Both the position numbers and the translations under genes were made by a program. A stretch of DNA of 64,000 bases, from the NCBI GenBank assembly GCA_024811115.1, contig JAKOGH010000051.1, positions 186,001-250,000 on the forward strand, given 5' to 3'. The notes beneath the pieces were generated by a model that was given only the letters and a program-made list of their open reading frames with translations, was not told the DNA's origin and did no database searches. Shown piece by piece: positions 35,376 through 47,013 of this stretch (position 1 is its first letter; the number at the start of each line of letters is the position of its first letter). Source of the stretch: Terana coerulea. Its lineage: Eukaryota; Basidiomycota; Agaricomycetes; Polyporales; Phanerochaetaceae.

Positions 35376-35872
35376 TCTTTCGGATTATATGTAGCGTTGA
35401 GCTTGTCTGGATGCGGTGTGAGGATGCGGTGGCAGTGAGCCGTGGAAAATGGTGTATGTATGCGCTTGAGGCATGGTGGGCTGCTGGAGAGGGCTATGTC
35501 ATCGAAGGTTCCTCGCGCCTCCTTCCCCTGGGCTACGGGCGCTCTTTTCACCAATATCCCGATTTGGGTGTGTAAGTTCATGGTAGGTTCGCCTCAAGCC
35601 TTTTTGGCTTGCACGGAGGTGATACACATCGGTTCGAACTAATGTGGGCTGTGGAAATTCCGGCTTTCTGCAGCTTGTCGCTATGTTTATTGGTTGCTGC
35701 AGGTACAAAGAGAACGTGGAGAAACATCAAGGCCCGGGATAACTTGCACCAGTGGTCTTACTACTTGGTCGCTGTAACTGCCGTATATAAATGTCTCGGT
35801 AATTACAAACAATACCACGTTCCCAATACTGCAATATCCATGGATGCAGAAAAGCGAGGGTTTCACCTATGC
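35376..35872. other. Intergenic, dehydratase promoter and Fmp52-like gene end
   Basis: Short spacer with no further gene; an 86-codon minus-strand frame here is not supported by any motif. Confidence 0.5.
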
Positions 35873-36953
35873 CTACTGGGCAAGCTTGAGAGCTTGGCTG
35901 TTGTTGACCACGGTGAAGGAGTGACCATCGAGCGTCTCCGTGGACTTCAAGTCCGGCGGGAGGCCTGCGCTTCCAACCTCGCCTGCGTGTCGAATGCTCT
36001 TTGCGAGAGTGCTCACCTATGTTTTTGTTAGCGGGGAATGACGTTAGTAGGCAGCATATGACTTACGGGGATTTGCATCGAGTCGCTCAATCTGCTGAGG
36101 AAGCCGAACACAGGCCTATCGCAGGCATTAGTGATGCAGTCAAGCAAGATGAGTTCGTAATAATAGATCGCTTACGCCACAAGCTCCTCCACAAGACGAC
36201 TGTCAGACCTTCCGGCTTCGGCCAAATAGCCGGGACGGAATATAATGACATCGTCATATCCTAAGGCTACCAGCCCTTGTTCGGTGAGACCTTTGCTCCT
36301 TTCCGGCTGTGAGCACTGCGCCGAAAGGCATTGGATTGAGCTTCCCACTTACTTGGGATACAAAAAGCTTGATTTAGGGTTAGAGCCTGCAGACTAGCCA
36401 CAAAATAATCATCAAAAATCTTTATTAATTTGCTACCAGCAGCATACGCACCGACAAATATATCAACCGCTGCTTGCGGTTCGTGTCGTCGGATTTTGCT
36501 GCTTGAGCGGCATTGATAACATACCTAGATGCCATAGTATGAGTTTTTGTGTTAGATGTTGCAGACTAAGATAATCAACGTACTCGCGGTCAATCTTCTC
36601 AAATGCCTCTGCACTGCCAGCCTTCTTACGGGTCGTTCCCATCCTACAGACAAATGTGATAGTTAGGGGTCGGCAACCAGAACGACAAGTGCAGGGTCAA
36701 TGCTCAACTAACGTGATGAAGACAACATCCCAATTGCCCTGTTTCATGAGAGTAGCGTCGAGATGCTCGAAGTCTATAGTCTTTGCTCCAACTTCTCCTT
36801 GTATGCTGCGGGAATCTTGTCTTGCGCAGTGACGGAACGGCCATATTCTGCCACTCGTCCAAGCTTTTCAGAGGAGAGTATCTCTTGGAGCAGGTGTTTC
36901 CCCGTAGCACCGGTGGCACCAAGAATCAGAGCAGATAATCCTTGCGATGTCAT
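35873..36953 (-). pseudogene. Fmp52/HTATIP2-like NAD(P)-binding reductase, one base missing
   Basis: Seven exons (36713-36953, 36584-36643, 36448-36524, 36353-36386, 36176-36298, 36067-36115, 35873-36016) would give 242 residues of an atypical short-chain reductase; yeast Fmp52 is at the mitochondrial outer membrane and human HTATIP2 is its homologue. Seen: nucleotide-binding LILGATGATGKHLL, WDVVFIT, MGTTRKKAGSAEAFEKIDREY, YPKSKGLTEQGL (Tyr-x3-Lys), IIFRPGYLA and a C-terminus FTVVNNSQALKLAQ. The frame breaks once in exon 1 near 36782, where an A run in the coding strand is one base short; with that base every later exon phase agrees. So either a fresh frameshift or a sequence error in a functional gene. 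Confidence 0.75.
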
Positions 36954-37270
36954 GTCAGTAAGTAACGGATGTTACGTGACTGTTTAGCACCACACACCAG
37001 CAGCAGCCATGGTTCAGTTGTTGATATCGATTTCTGTAACCTCCAAAGTGGAAGACACTTGGTGAGATACGACGGTTTTCAACGTAGTATATATACCTGC
37101 TCACAAGTCGCTTAGTACTGCATGCACGTCTCTACCAACCTGCGCTTGCCACTCGTGGACTCGAATGGGTATCGCGCTGCTCGGCCGCGGGCACCGAGGA
37201 GTGCCGGCGCGCCGAAGTCAGTAGCGCCGAAGCGAATATCCGTCGGCATTGGGCGCTTCAGTCTTCGACC
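36954..37270. other. Divergent promoter region between Fmp52-like gene and RPP40
   Basis: About 300 bp between two divergent starts. It contains GTAGTATATATACC near 37085-37098, a palindromic TATA-type tract that could serve either direction. Confidence 0.4.
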
Positions 37271-38714
37271 ATGGACCATCTACCACCACCACCTCGCCGG
37301 CTAAAACTCAGCTATGGCACACAAAATAGGCCTACCGTACAGTCTGATACCATCTCTGCCCCCCGAAAAGAGAACAGCTTGAGCGAAATAGTGAAATCGC
37401 ACCCTTTCACGCAGCAGGAAAGTCCGTGGTATTTCCTCCTTGCATCTCGGTTGTGGTACTGAAGCGTCATATTCCATAGCTTGACGTGATAATCCCAGCT
37501 ATAGATGAAGTCAAAGACAGGCTTTGCCAGCTTTCCACTATATATCACACCCGCCAATGGACGCTCGCCGAGTTCGCACAGGCGCATGTCCAGAAGTTCG
37601 CGGCAGAGAGGTGCGTCGCAGCCGCGCACGGCACTATTTGTGTGTATGGGTGCACATAGGGTCTGATGTACTCGTGTCTTTTCTAGTGACATGATCGCAG
37701 TAGGCAAACCCGGTCATCTGGACGACGACGTGTGGTGTTTGGACACACGTGGTGTCCTCACCCTCGCGCTGTGCAAAGCATCCTACGAGAAGCTCGGGCT
37801 CGTTGGTCAGCCTCTGCCGTGGAAGGAGCACCAGGACACGTACAGTGCGTTTGTTCTTCCCGCACATCACTTCGGTCCCTGACTGCGTTTCCAGATATCC
37901 GCATATCGCTCCATGCCCAGCCGCCCGCCCTGAAGGACGCGCAGTGTCACGCGTACGGATCCAAGGTGAAGTCGGCGCTGGCGGCCTGGGATGCGCACAG
38001 AGGCCCATGGGACGTCGTCTACCACTCCGTCAAGCACGGCTTCGTCAGCGCTTCGACCGCGACTTCGGACGAGATGCACAGAGTGCATCCGAGCATCCGA
38101 GCTGCCAAGGACGTCTACATCCCGCAGCCCGTCCTAGCCCCACGGCCACATTCTGGCGCGAAGGATGCACATGCGGCGGCGGAATGGGATGAGCAGACGT
38201 CGGAGCTCTTTGAATGGGTTGGTCTGGCGTGCTTGGGATCTCAGAGGTACGTATTAAGGCGTCCCCAGCTTAATCAGTATCAACGACGAATAACGCTCGC
38301 AGGTTACAACTCAACGATCGGCCGGATCCATATATTACCGTTTACTCCCCTCCGTCTGGTTCAAACTCCGGAGATCTGCTGCACATCTCCTGGAAGGGCC
38401 TACTCGCGCCCGACTTCGTGCAGTCTGTCATCGATACGGCGATGTAAGCTTCATCTGCGTTTAACGGGCGTAAACTGGAATACTGACGACATATGACCGC
38501 CAGAAACGCACCTCTTGCATTTGTGGTAGCCAGTTCTATCAACGCATCACCTGTCACATTTATTCCTGTGGTCATCACGTCGCGTTACCCTCGCCGACTG
38601 TCGGGACCCCAAACAGAAGATACTTGGAGTCTTGTATTAGATGCCTCGCAGAATGATAGTGTGCAGTGGGTTCTGGCGGAGAGCATTGGAAAATATGACT
38701 CGCGATGGGGTTAG
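37271..38714 (+). CDS. RPP40: Ribonuclease P/MRP subunit p40 (RPP40)
   Basis: Protein subunit of the nuclear RNase P and MRP ribonucleoproteins that mature tRNA and rRNA. Six exons (37271-37417, 37480-37610, 37687-37844, 37895-38246, 38303-38443, 38504-38714) give 379 residues. Family marks: LDVIIPA, WTLAEFAQAHVQKF, GHLDDDVWCLDTRGVLTL (the best conserved block), YEKLGLVG, LHISWKGLLAPDFV and the terminal VLAESIGKYDSRWG. The start codon has a good context (ACCATGG). Odd: the first intron (37418-37479) begins GAAAGT where GTAAGT is expected, although branch site and acceptor are normal and the frame on both sides demands splicing there. Read without splicing, an in-frame stop follows at once. 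Confidence 0.82.
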
Positions 38715-39299
38715 TTGACTTGTTGGCAAACTGCAATGAATCTGAACACCTTTACATACCATGAAACAAATTATCATATACTGAAGACAAGCACCCACTA
38801 TGCTGACAATAACAGACGAAAGAGAAAGCAAGTTTATTGATGTGCACTACAAACAAACAATAGAGGCGACCATCTCACGAAGAGAGGCATGGGTTTCCAA
38901 AAATTGTATACACAGCAGACTCGGAGTAGTCTGAATCGAGTTGCGCCGCCGCAACACTTCGACCATCCCGAAGGAGTGGCAAGGTGCCGGCGACGCGCCG
39001 CGAAGTGAACTAAAGGGCAGGAACAGTCAGTACGCTAACAACATTATCTCCTCGTACCATATCTCCATCCAGAGCATGAACAGGCCCCGTGGGAGCCCGT
39101 CGGGCTTACGACGGTTTGGTATACTCCCGAGCGGGTGGTGCTCGAGCGGTGATGCTCAAATCGCGGTGGTGCGAGCGCGCTAGTATCGCAGAGGTTCTCG
39201 GTGTGAGGTTCTTGTCTGGCCAGACAGATATTGGCAGGTAGGTATACGCGGTTCAACGCAGTATTCGCAGGTTTCGCAGAAGTGCTTGACAGCCACTTC
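38715..39299. other. Intergenic, downstream of RPP40
   Basis: No gene recognised. Gradually becomes the tandem repeat that follows. Confidence 0.5.
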
Positions 39300-39585
39300 T
39301 CGCCATAGGTTGCACCGCACCTCGCAATGAGGCTACGGGCAGTTCGCAGGTTACACCGTGGCTCGCAATGAGACGCACGGGTAGTTCGCAGGTTGCACCG
39401 TGGCTCGCAATGAGACGCACAGGCAGATCGCAGTTTGCACCATGGCTCGCAATGAGACGCACAGGCAGTTCGCAGGTTGCACCGTTTGACGGGTGGTTCC
39501 CGGTTACACCGCGCCTCACGATGAGGTTGACGGGCAGTTCGCAAGTCGCACCGTTCCTCGCGATGAGGTTGACGGGCAATTGGTA
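39300..39585. repeat. 42 bp minisatellite, about seven units
   Basis: Units starting CTCGCAATGAG or CCTCRCGATGAG begin at 39321, 39362, 39404, 39446, (a variant near 39488), 39514 and 39556, a period of 41-42 bp. The middle units are nearly identical; outer units are diverged. Because 42 is a multiple of three, both strands stay open: plus reads repeats of MRRTGSSQVAPWLA and minus reads repeats of NGATCELPVRLIASHG-type segments. I find no flanking gene that would contain them. Confidence 0.85.
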
Positions 39586-40392
39586 TTGGCAGTCGGCCTC
39601 TCCCGACATGGTCGGGGCGCCAAGTGATCGTTAAATCGCTTGTTTAGCGTCCTGTGACGGACGTGACCCGCAGGGATCCATGGGTGCGAAGAGGGCGCCG
39701 CTAGCCAACCGTCGCCGGCCGCGCACGCCACTGTATAGGGAACCGCCACAGACCACCGAGGTGGCCCGCAACGGCGCCCGCACTTCACAGTCCATGTCTC
39801 TGCTGGGTCGTAGGGCCTGATGCGCTCTGGAGCACTGAAAAGTGCGAAGGAGATGTAACGGGGAGTGCTACTCCCCGCCGCGCCCACAAGTGAGCGCAGA
39901 TGGAACAAGAAAAGAGAATGTACGTAGCTTGACTAAAACCTGCCCAGCTCCCGCGACATCTTCCAAAGGCGACTTCCTGCAACCCTCGCCTTGCGGGTCT
40001 CCGGGCGTGGCAGGAAGGCCTGCGTCTCTGGTGTGCCGCTCGGTCGTTGAGACTGGACCCGTCTGGAGTCGATCGTGGGGAGCTGAAATGCTCAGACCTT
40101 AGCCCGCTCGCAAGGGGGAACGACGAGGCGTCCTGTGCGTGGCGAGCATCGCGGCTTCGAGTCTGCTGTGTGGTGGAGAGAAGAAAGAAAGGAGATGAGC
40201 GGCTAAATTTATAGCTTTTCTCGACGTTGGGCGCCTTTTGTCTGACCGCAGATCCCTGTCCTTTCAGTGGGCCACCATGGGCCGATCTCCCCTTAATCGT
40301 AGCATCTTTGCTCTCACTCCGAGAGGCCGTCATTCTGGCTTTCTATGCTCTCTAACTTATTGAAGAATATTCCAGTAATATCCAGGAATTTT
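39586..40392. other. Intergenic; one doubtful minus-strand frame
   Basis: A 182-codon frame runs at 39785-40333 on the minus strand, basic and Ser/Arg-rich, without any domain I recognise, without conserved neighbours and partly over a likely promoter of pantothenate synthetase. It may be chance. No other signal is seen. Confidence 0.3.
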
Positions 40393-41587
40393 ATGACGCA
40401 AACGATAGGCTCTGGGATCGCGCTGCCTGCGTCCGACCATCCCCGTCTTCTCCACGGTCGCAAGCTACAGGGCATGGCGGAGGAAGGCCTTTGAGGAGAA
40501 GAAGTCGGTGGGATATGTTGCTACGATGGGTGCATTGCATGAGGGGCACGCGTTGTTAGGTATGCTTGCTTAGACTATGCTAGACTCACCCGCATTGACT
40601 TTGTCTCAGTACGCAAGTCCTTGGGGGCCAACGACCTCACTGTCGTCTCTATATTTGTCAACCCCGCACAGTTCGCCCCACATGAAGACCTGGCTACATA
40701 TCCTCGAACCCTTCCTCGAGACTTGGAAGTCCTAGAGTCTCTCTCCGTACAGACCGAGTCGGGACTCCGGACGCCCTCCGCTGTCTTTGCGCCCACCGTT
40801 TACGACATGTATCCCTCCGGCATCTCTCAGAATGTTCAAGAGCAGAAAGGCACTTTCATCGAGGTTAAAGGGTTCAGTCACCAGATGGAAGGCAGGACGC
40901 GCCCGACGTTCTTTAGAGGCGTAGCCACGGTGGTCACCAAACTCTTCAATGTTATCGAGGTGTGTGCCCTCGTAGCCGTAACTGTCTATCTGAACTGAGT
41001 TGTTGCTTTAGCCGACACGGACGTACTTCGGACAGAAAGATATCCAGCAAGCTCTTCTGCTCCGGCGAATGACCCGCGACTTGCTGCTGTCTCATCCCGC
41101 CCCAGAGAACCTTCATATCGTTCCGACCTATCGGTAGATACGACCTGTTTCTCTGTGCAACTTGGCTCTGATGATTCCCGCTAGCGACCCAATGACCTAC
41201 CTCGCGCTCTCCTCCCGCAATGCCTATCTCACTGAGCACGAGCGTCAAGTCGCGGCACCCGCTCTCTACGCTGCTTTGGCGGAGGCACGGCATAGTTGGA
41301 AGACCGGGCTCAGCAAAGCAGAATCTATCTCGCGGGCACAGGCCGTGATCCACTCGCAGGCGGAGGCGCTTGCAGCTCAGGAAGTCGAAATGAAGCTGGA
41401 TTATGTGGAGATGAACGACCCGGAATCTTTCGACGTAGTGCCCGAGACAGAAACGCAAGCGACCTGGGAGTCAAAAACGCGTGGTCGACCTGTACTTCTC
41501 AGCGGCGCGATGTGGGTTGGGAAGACCAGGCTAATCGACAACATCATTCTTGGGGACCAACAGTCACTTGGGGTGCTCAGTAGCTGA
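40393..41587 (+). pseudogene. Pantothenate synthetase (pantoate-beta-alanine ligase), one surplus base
   Basis: Joins pantoate and beta-alanine with ATP to form pantothenate, the precursor of CoA. Exons 40393-40559, 40610-40959, 41012-41133 and 41185-41587 would give 346 residues. Motifs: VATMGALHEGH (nucleotidyl-transferase HxGH), VSIFVNPAQF, PRTLPRDLEVL, FFRGVATVVTKLFN, YFGQKDIQQALLLRRM and LALSSRNAYLTE. The ATG at 40393 (MTQTIGSGIALPAS) is out of phase with IPVFSTVASYRAWRR by one extra base, most simply at a CC doublet near 40433; all later joins keep frame. Because the enzyme is needed for vitamin-free growth, a sequence error is as likely as a real lesion. No in-frame alternative start is visible. 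Confidence 0.8.
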
Positions 41588-41772
41588 AGATCTAATGTAC
41601 ATCATTACTGGCGGATCAAGGGAATCAGGTACATGTATCCCGTGTTTAACGGACAAGCTCACGAGTTCTTGGCCTCTTGCTGTGTCTCGCTCGGTACGAT
41701 AGCATATATATCGACGGAGGTCGGGATGAGTATGAAGTCCTCGCACGTCGCACGGACAACCTACAATTATAA

Positions 41773-43414
41773 TTATGATTCCGCTAAGAATGTGATTTGG
41801 TCAGTACCAACCTTGGGTCCATCCACATCCTCGAAAACAAGCTGCAGCTGGTTTCTTGCGAGGCGCTGAGGAAACGGAAGCGCGATCTTGCGGAAGGGCA
41901 GTCTGGTTTCGACGGGTTCTGCGAACACCGTGGACCGAATCGTGGTCGGCGATCTAGTGACGGACGGATCTTCCCGCCCGTCGGCCACAGGGCAGAAGTC
42001 GAGCAGGTGGTCGGAGTAGATTGCCTTGTACCCGCAGACGATGGCCGACTCGATCTCCTCGTGCAAAATGCGGGTCGACCGCGGCCCCCAAGATGACCAC
42101 AAGTACTTCAACGGCGACGTTCGACGCCTGTCCTCCAATATCCGAGGAGATAAGAAAGTCGACAGCGGCGTGAATAGAGTGTATTGGAGGTCAACACGTA
42201 GTTGGATCAACACGTGAGATGGGTCGAAGTCTATGGGTCCAGCCGCGATAGACCCTGCCAGGGTGCCGTATTTGCCGTATCCAGGAAAGAAGCTGGAGTT
42301 GAGCCAGCTATTGAAGTCCCAGTTGAGCTTGGGCAGCTCAAACGTAGCGAGGAGCGTCGGAATCTCCTCGTCCATGTGAAGCTGGTACACGTGTATACCA
42401 AAGCCGTTGGAAGAGTGTCTGTAATGTCTGTTCACCAGGAGGTGGCCGTGCGCGGTGCAAAACGCGGTGAGATAGGCAACCTCCGACGAGGAGCGCAGCG
42501 CCTGTAGTCCAGTCACGATTGCGCCTTGTTACCCACGGAAAGCTAGGGCGTACCGTTAAGATTGTGCCGGAAGGCCAGTGCCAGACAAGGATGGCCTCCA
42601 CGGCCAAGGATTTGTGTATGGTTAGAGCCAGGTAGTCCCCTGAGACCTGGATCTTCACCCGGCGCACAAAGCTGGCGGCAGGGAATCCATAGGACGCTAG
42701 GTCTATAAAGGCTTGCTTCGTTCGTGGATGAGCTTGTTGATCTTTCAATGATCTCAGATAGATGCGAGGGGAAGGCCGTAATCCTCTGGAAGACGTCTGT
42801 CAACCATGTCAAGCAACACAAAATAGTAAAAGCCCCCGCTTACGCAGTATCTAGAGTCATAGCCAAGGAAGCCAGGACAGCCAAATCTTGACCCGGGTCG
42901 ATGTAAATAGCGTCGAAGAAGACGTCAAACTGTAATTGCTTCAAGCGCCCTTCATCGGGGACAGTGCTGCTCAAGTAGATGACATCCAGGCGGGACGAGT
43001 CGTTCGGTACCCGTCCGAGCAAGACATCTTTGTGTGATCGGGCTTCAAACCAGTCCTGCGAGTGGATGGGCATGGATTGGAGGAGCTGTGGACGGGGGTG
43101 GCGCCAGGCGTATCTCTCCGCACGCAGGGCCTTCAGCCGCGCGACGACGTTGGTAGCTGACCGGCCCGTCTCATACCCTGCCATCCCCAGCTCAACAACA
43201 TACTGCAGCGACGGGGTGCTGGAGGTGATATTATTGAGTTTCCGGTACACCTATGAATGTCCGACCCGTTACAGTCAGACCGCGTCAGCTAAATACCAAC
43301 AGCCTGCTCTTGAAGACAGCTCACCCGTCGGCATCCCAGAAGTTCACGATAGTCCAAGTAGCCCAGGATCTCTACCACGACCTCCGTAGAGAGACTGTCA
43401 AACCCTCCGCGCAT
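41773..43414 (-). CDS. F-box domain protein
   Basis: Four exons (43325-43414, 42844-43250, 42554-42785, 41773-42501) with 52-74 bp introns give 485 residues. The first exon holds most of the F-box (FDSLSTEVVVEILGYLDYRELLGCRR), which binds Skp1 in SCF ubiquitin ligases, continued by VYRKLNNIT. The remaining 430 residues follow the pattern of the large agaricomycete F-box families (beta-strand-rich, WHWPSGTIL, LRSSSEVAYLTAF, ending near LVFEDVDGPKVGTD) and may be a WD-like substrate-binding part. I chose the ATG at 43414 because the F-box starts at once; an ATG at 43522 in the same frame would add 36 residues. Substrate unknown. Confidence 0.78.
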
Positions 43415-43840
43415 CGCGCAAGCACCAAGCCAGTACGCAGATGGTGGTATGTGTGAAAGGAGGGGTTGCCTCACCTCCTGTGAGCGCCGGAGACCCGGAG
43501 TCTGATGGCTTGCTGATGGCAATCATCGCACGCGGAACGCCACAAAGCCGGGCGTCTGAAATGTGCAGGATCTAGGAACACATTGACATTCACAAATCGG
43601 GGGAGGATACTAGTACAGGGTTGGGTATATCAAATCCATAGCTCGCAAGCATTTTTGCGTTATCCAACCGGATGAACGACGCCGCTGCGTCACTTAAAAG
43701 CCTCGGTCGCCGTGGCTGCCAGACAACCATCGGTCGAGGATAGCCATCAGCCGGATGGCCATGTCACCAACCGGCCCTCGTAGTGACATCCGCTGAGACG
43801 TGCCGGAAGATTGCGTAGGCAAGGCGCCGCCTGTTTTTCC
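43415..43840. other. Spacer between F-box gene and BCS1-like gene
   Basis: Upstream region of the F-box gene and downstream region of the BCS1-like gene. Nothing further recognised. Confidence 0.5.
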
Positions 43841-45873
43841 TCACGGCGAGGTCTGCGCCGGCTGAGCCTTCTTGCCTTTCTTCGCCTTCTCCGCACGTTC
43901 CTTCTCGACCCACGCAGGCGTGCCTTCCGCAGCCTGAACCGGACGAGTCTTGTACGACATGAGGTAGCCTTGCAAGCTCGCCATCGAGAACTCGCGCTCC
44001 GGTATGGCGTCGGCGAACTGCTCGGCCAGGTCGTGGATCTGTCGGCGGGAGAGGCCAGGGCCGGACACACGGTGTTTGTCACCGACGTACAGCCTTAGGG
44101 CCGCCTCCTGCTTACTGAGAAGCGTCTCCGACTCATGGCAGCAGGTCGGCGACGGACTCGGCGGCGCACTGCCGTACGTCGAGTCGTCGTCCGTTTCCCG
44201 CTTCTCGGAGTTTGCGTTCTCCGAGGAGTCAGCAGCGCTTTCGTTCGAGGGTGACGGCAGGTAGAAGCACTTGAAAAGTTCCAGGGCTTGGTACCTGCTG
44301 GCAAGCTTGAACTCAACGTGAAGATCCATGCGTCCGGGTCGACAGAGCGCTGGGTCAAGAGCGGAGTAGCGGTTGGTAGTAGCGTATAGGATCCGGCCCT
44401 CCTGCGCCCCGACACCGTCGAGCGCATTGAGGAGACCGCTAAGGGTGATGCGGCTGAGAGGTGACCCGACAGCCGCCTTTTCGGCTTCTTTGGCGGCATC
44501 GTGGTCCCCCTCTTTGTCGTCCTGGTTTGCGTTACCCTCTTCCTCATCCAAGTTGCGGGTTAGGCCGTGGTGGAAAGCAGCGTCGATGTCTTCCATGAGG
44601 GCGATGCATCGTTCAGGGAGCTCGGAGATGAGGGAGCTAAGCGACGTGTCATCCAGGCCCGCACGGGACAGTGAGACAATGTACACGTCAAGGCCCAGTT
44701 CTCCGGCAAGGCTGTGTATCATGGACGTTTTTCCAGATCCAGGAGCGCCGTACTGCGGGCATGTCAGCACGGCCTGCTGTGGTCAAAGGTGACATGACTA
44801 ACCAGTAGGTAGCCTCTGCGGAACGGGATGCCGCGCTCCGAGTACCAGTCCTTGCTATCCAAAAAGTCACGGGCATCTTCGACCAGTAGATCTTTCATTC
44901 CAGGGTCTAGAACGATAGACCGCAGGGGCCTCTTAGGCCTGGAAGCGACGTGGCGCCAGCTACCGCAGCTGTAGGATAGGGTCCGGAGTCAGATGCACGA
45001 TGCGCATGACAGTACGAGGGAAATACTGACCTCTCTGAGACGTAAATGGATATCAAGTGCTCTTCAGCTTCATGGTAAGCTTTCTTAGCTTCCAACAGAA
45101 GGTTGTTTAAGACAGCGTGGCTCCTAGCCAAGATACTAAGAACGGTGTCAGTGAATGGCCAACAAAGGGGGTACTGATGGATTAACACACTCTATTTGAA
45201 GAACCTCTCTGGTCTGGTAGACTCCTTCATTTATCTGAGACCTAGTCACACTCAGATAGTGGCGGTTATACCACAGAGAGTACGTCCGTGCAAACGAAGG
45301 AAGAAAACAGAGCTTGCGGCCACTTGTTTCTGTGTCGTCGTCGCCATCGAAAGCCACAGCAGGGGAATTTAGCCCGAACGACCGCGTGCTGACGTTGATG
45401 AAGCGAGCCTGGCCTGCGGATTCGTCAGATATGTCACTAGGAAGACAATGTGGCTGATGCTCACTCCACTGCGGATGTTTTGACAACCAAAACAGAATCC
45501 AGTCTAGACGTAAATACATCAACAGTTGCGCGGTTGGATGAAACGTTGCTGACATACTGTAGCAGGCGTCCCGTTCATCGAAGCACGCGGTGATCCAAAA
45601 TGACTCGAGGAATGTTGCCCACACTCTCAAGAAAGACCTGCGACAGGTTTCAATCGCGCCACCGATAACAATGAGCTTGAGCCAATCTTGCAGCGCAGAG
45701 AAGGACAGAATGAAGGAGAGTAGTGTTGGCAGGTGCAGCAGGGCGGCGAGGGGGGTGGTGGGGGTGGCCTCGGCGGCGGTGCCGTTCTGCGCCACATTGA
45801 GTGCCGAGGCGTTGAGCTGGTGGCCACTCATGAACCCTGCGAGGGTGTTTTGGAGCAGTTGCAGGGAATCCAT
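43841..45873 (-). CDS. BCS1-like AAA ATPase
   Basis: Four exons (45191-45873, 45031-45135, 44803-44968, 43841-44752) give 621 residues. N-terminal part: hydrophobic segment around LLSFILSFSALQDWLKLIV that would anchor it in the inner mitochondrial membrane, then the BCS1-specific region (STRSFGLNSP, YSLWYNRHYLSVTR). ATPase part: Walker A YGAPGSGKTSMIHS (residues 319-332), Walker B CIALMEDIDAAF, and ALDPALCRPGRMD with the arginine finger. BCS1 inserts the folded Rieske protein into complex III; agaricomycetes have many diverged BCS1-like paralogues, so this member may have another client. An acidic insertion (EEEGNANQDDKEGDHDAAKE) lies between Walker B and sensor. Frame intact. Confidence 0.9.
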
Positions 45874-47013
45874 CCAGGAGGGCGGTGGGGGCGGTCCTGG
45901 AGCGAGATGCAGAATCCGGCAGATAGTGCTCGCCTCTATATAGGTCCGCAGGAGCGACGAGCACGGAGGCGACAGTCAAGTGGAGATGAAACCAAGGAAA
46001 TGAGCGTCGGTACCGAGCGTCGAAAGGCATTCGCGGAGAATAAGAAGCTGACGACAATCGATTTGCCGCACGCGGAGGTCAATAGCGGTCGGAGTTTCCA
46101 TAAAACATCCGGCGGAGAGGCACAATACCCAATAGCGAACTGCTATGTCCTTGGATGTGAGGCCGCCGATCATCCCATGGCATATGCTCCAAGCGCTCGA
46201 CAAAAACAGTCCCTTACTTTCTTTCTTCCAACAAGGTCAACCGTATGTACCATACGCACACTAGTGTAGAGCCTCACCTCAGAGTCAATCCGAGTCATAC
46301 AAAGCAGTCACCCCTTGCTCGCCACTCCGCAATTTTCCAGCACCGAACGAGTCACTGCGCCACTGACGACGGCCAGGCTGTGCAGCTTGGCGGGCGCAGC
46401 ACTCAAAGCACGTCGAGGGACGTAAATCAAGCGGTTGTTGCAAGCGGAGGCTTCACGAGCGGTCAGTCGAGGCGTAAGTACAGCTGTCGGGGCTTCGCTA
46501 ATTGCAGCACCGCATGCCGCCCTGGCGATGGATATCCTCAAGGCCCGTGCACCGCACGTTGGCTGTGAGTCTGTGACTCATGCGACAGCTTTTGGGAGAG
46601 AATCAGCGTAATTTCTTACATCCAGCAGTAGAATGAAGTGACAAAATACATACATGACAGCGCACACGTGATTGTTTGACTGACTTGCCAGATTTTTAAA
46701 ACTAATTGCAACAACAAGTAGACGAATATTTGACGCTGGGTCTACGAAATATACCATCTATGGAATTTGCGATCTTCCTGGCGAAGAAAAATAAACTGAA
46801 AGCTTATACCTGAGAAACCGAAGAAAGTTTTGGATGAGCAGCGCAGCGGTGACCGTAATGGCGGTGGAAGAGGTTCGGAGGATTTCAAGCGCGCGGTACC
46901 GCCTGGCACTCGTCACTGCGTTACATACCGGCTGTTACCGGTGCCAGCCTGGGACCGTCACTTGTCACTCCTTCACAGTCACGCCAGTTGCCCGCTGCAT
47001 CTTCTCAGGATTC
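45874..47013. other. Divergent intergenic region
   Basis: TATATAG at 45937-45942 stands about 63 nt upstream of the BCS1-like start and may be its TATA element. The rest, up to the dolichyldiphosphatase start, shows no gene. Frames of 90-180 codons near 45733-46269 and 46834-47106 have no domain and overlap the two flanking promoters. Confidence 0.45.

Noticed and set aside
39300..39585. CRISPR-like array
   Set aside because: Units are contiguous without unique spacers and the organism is a eukaryote; it is a minisatellite.
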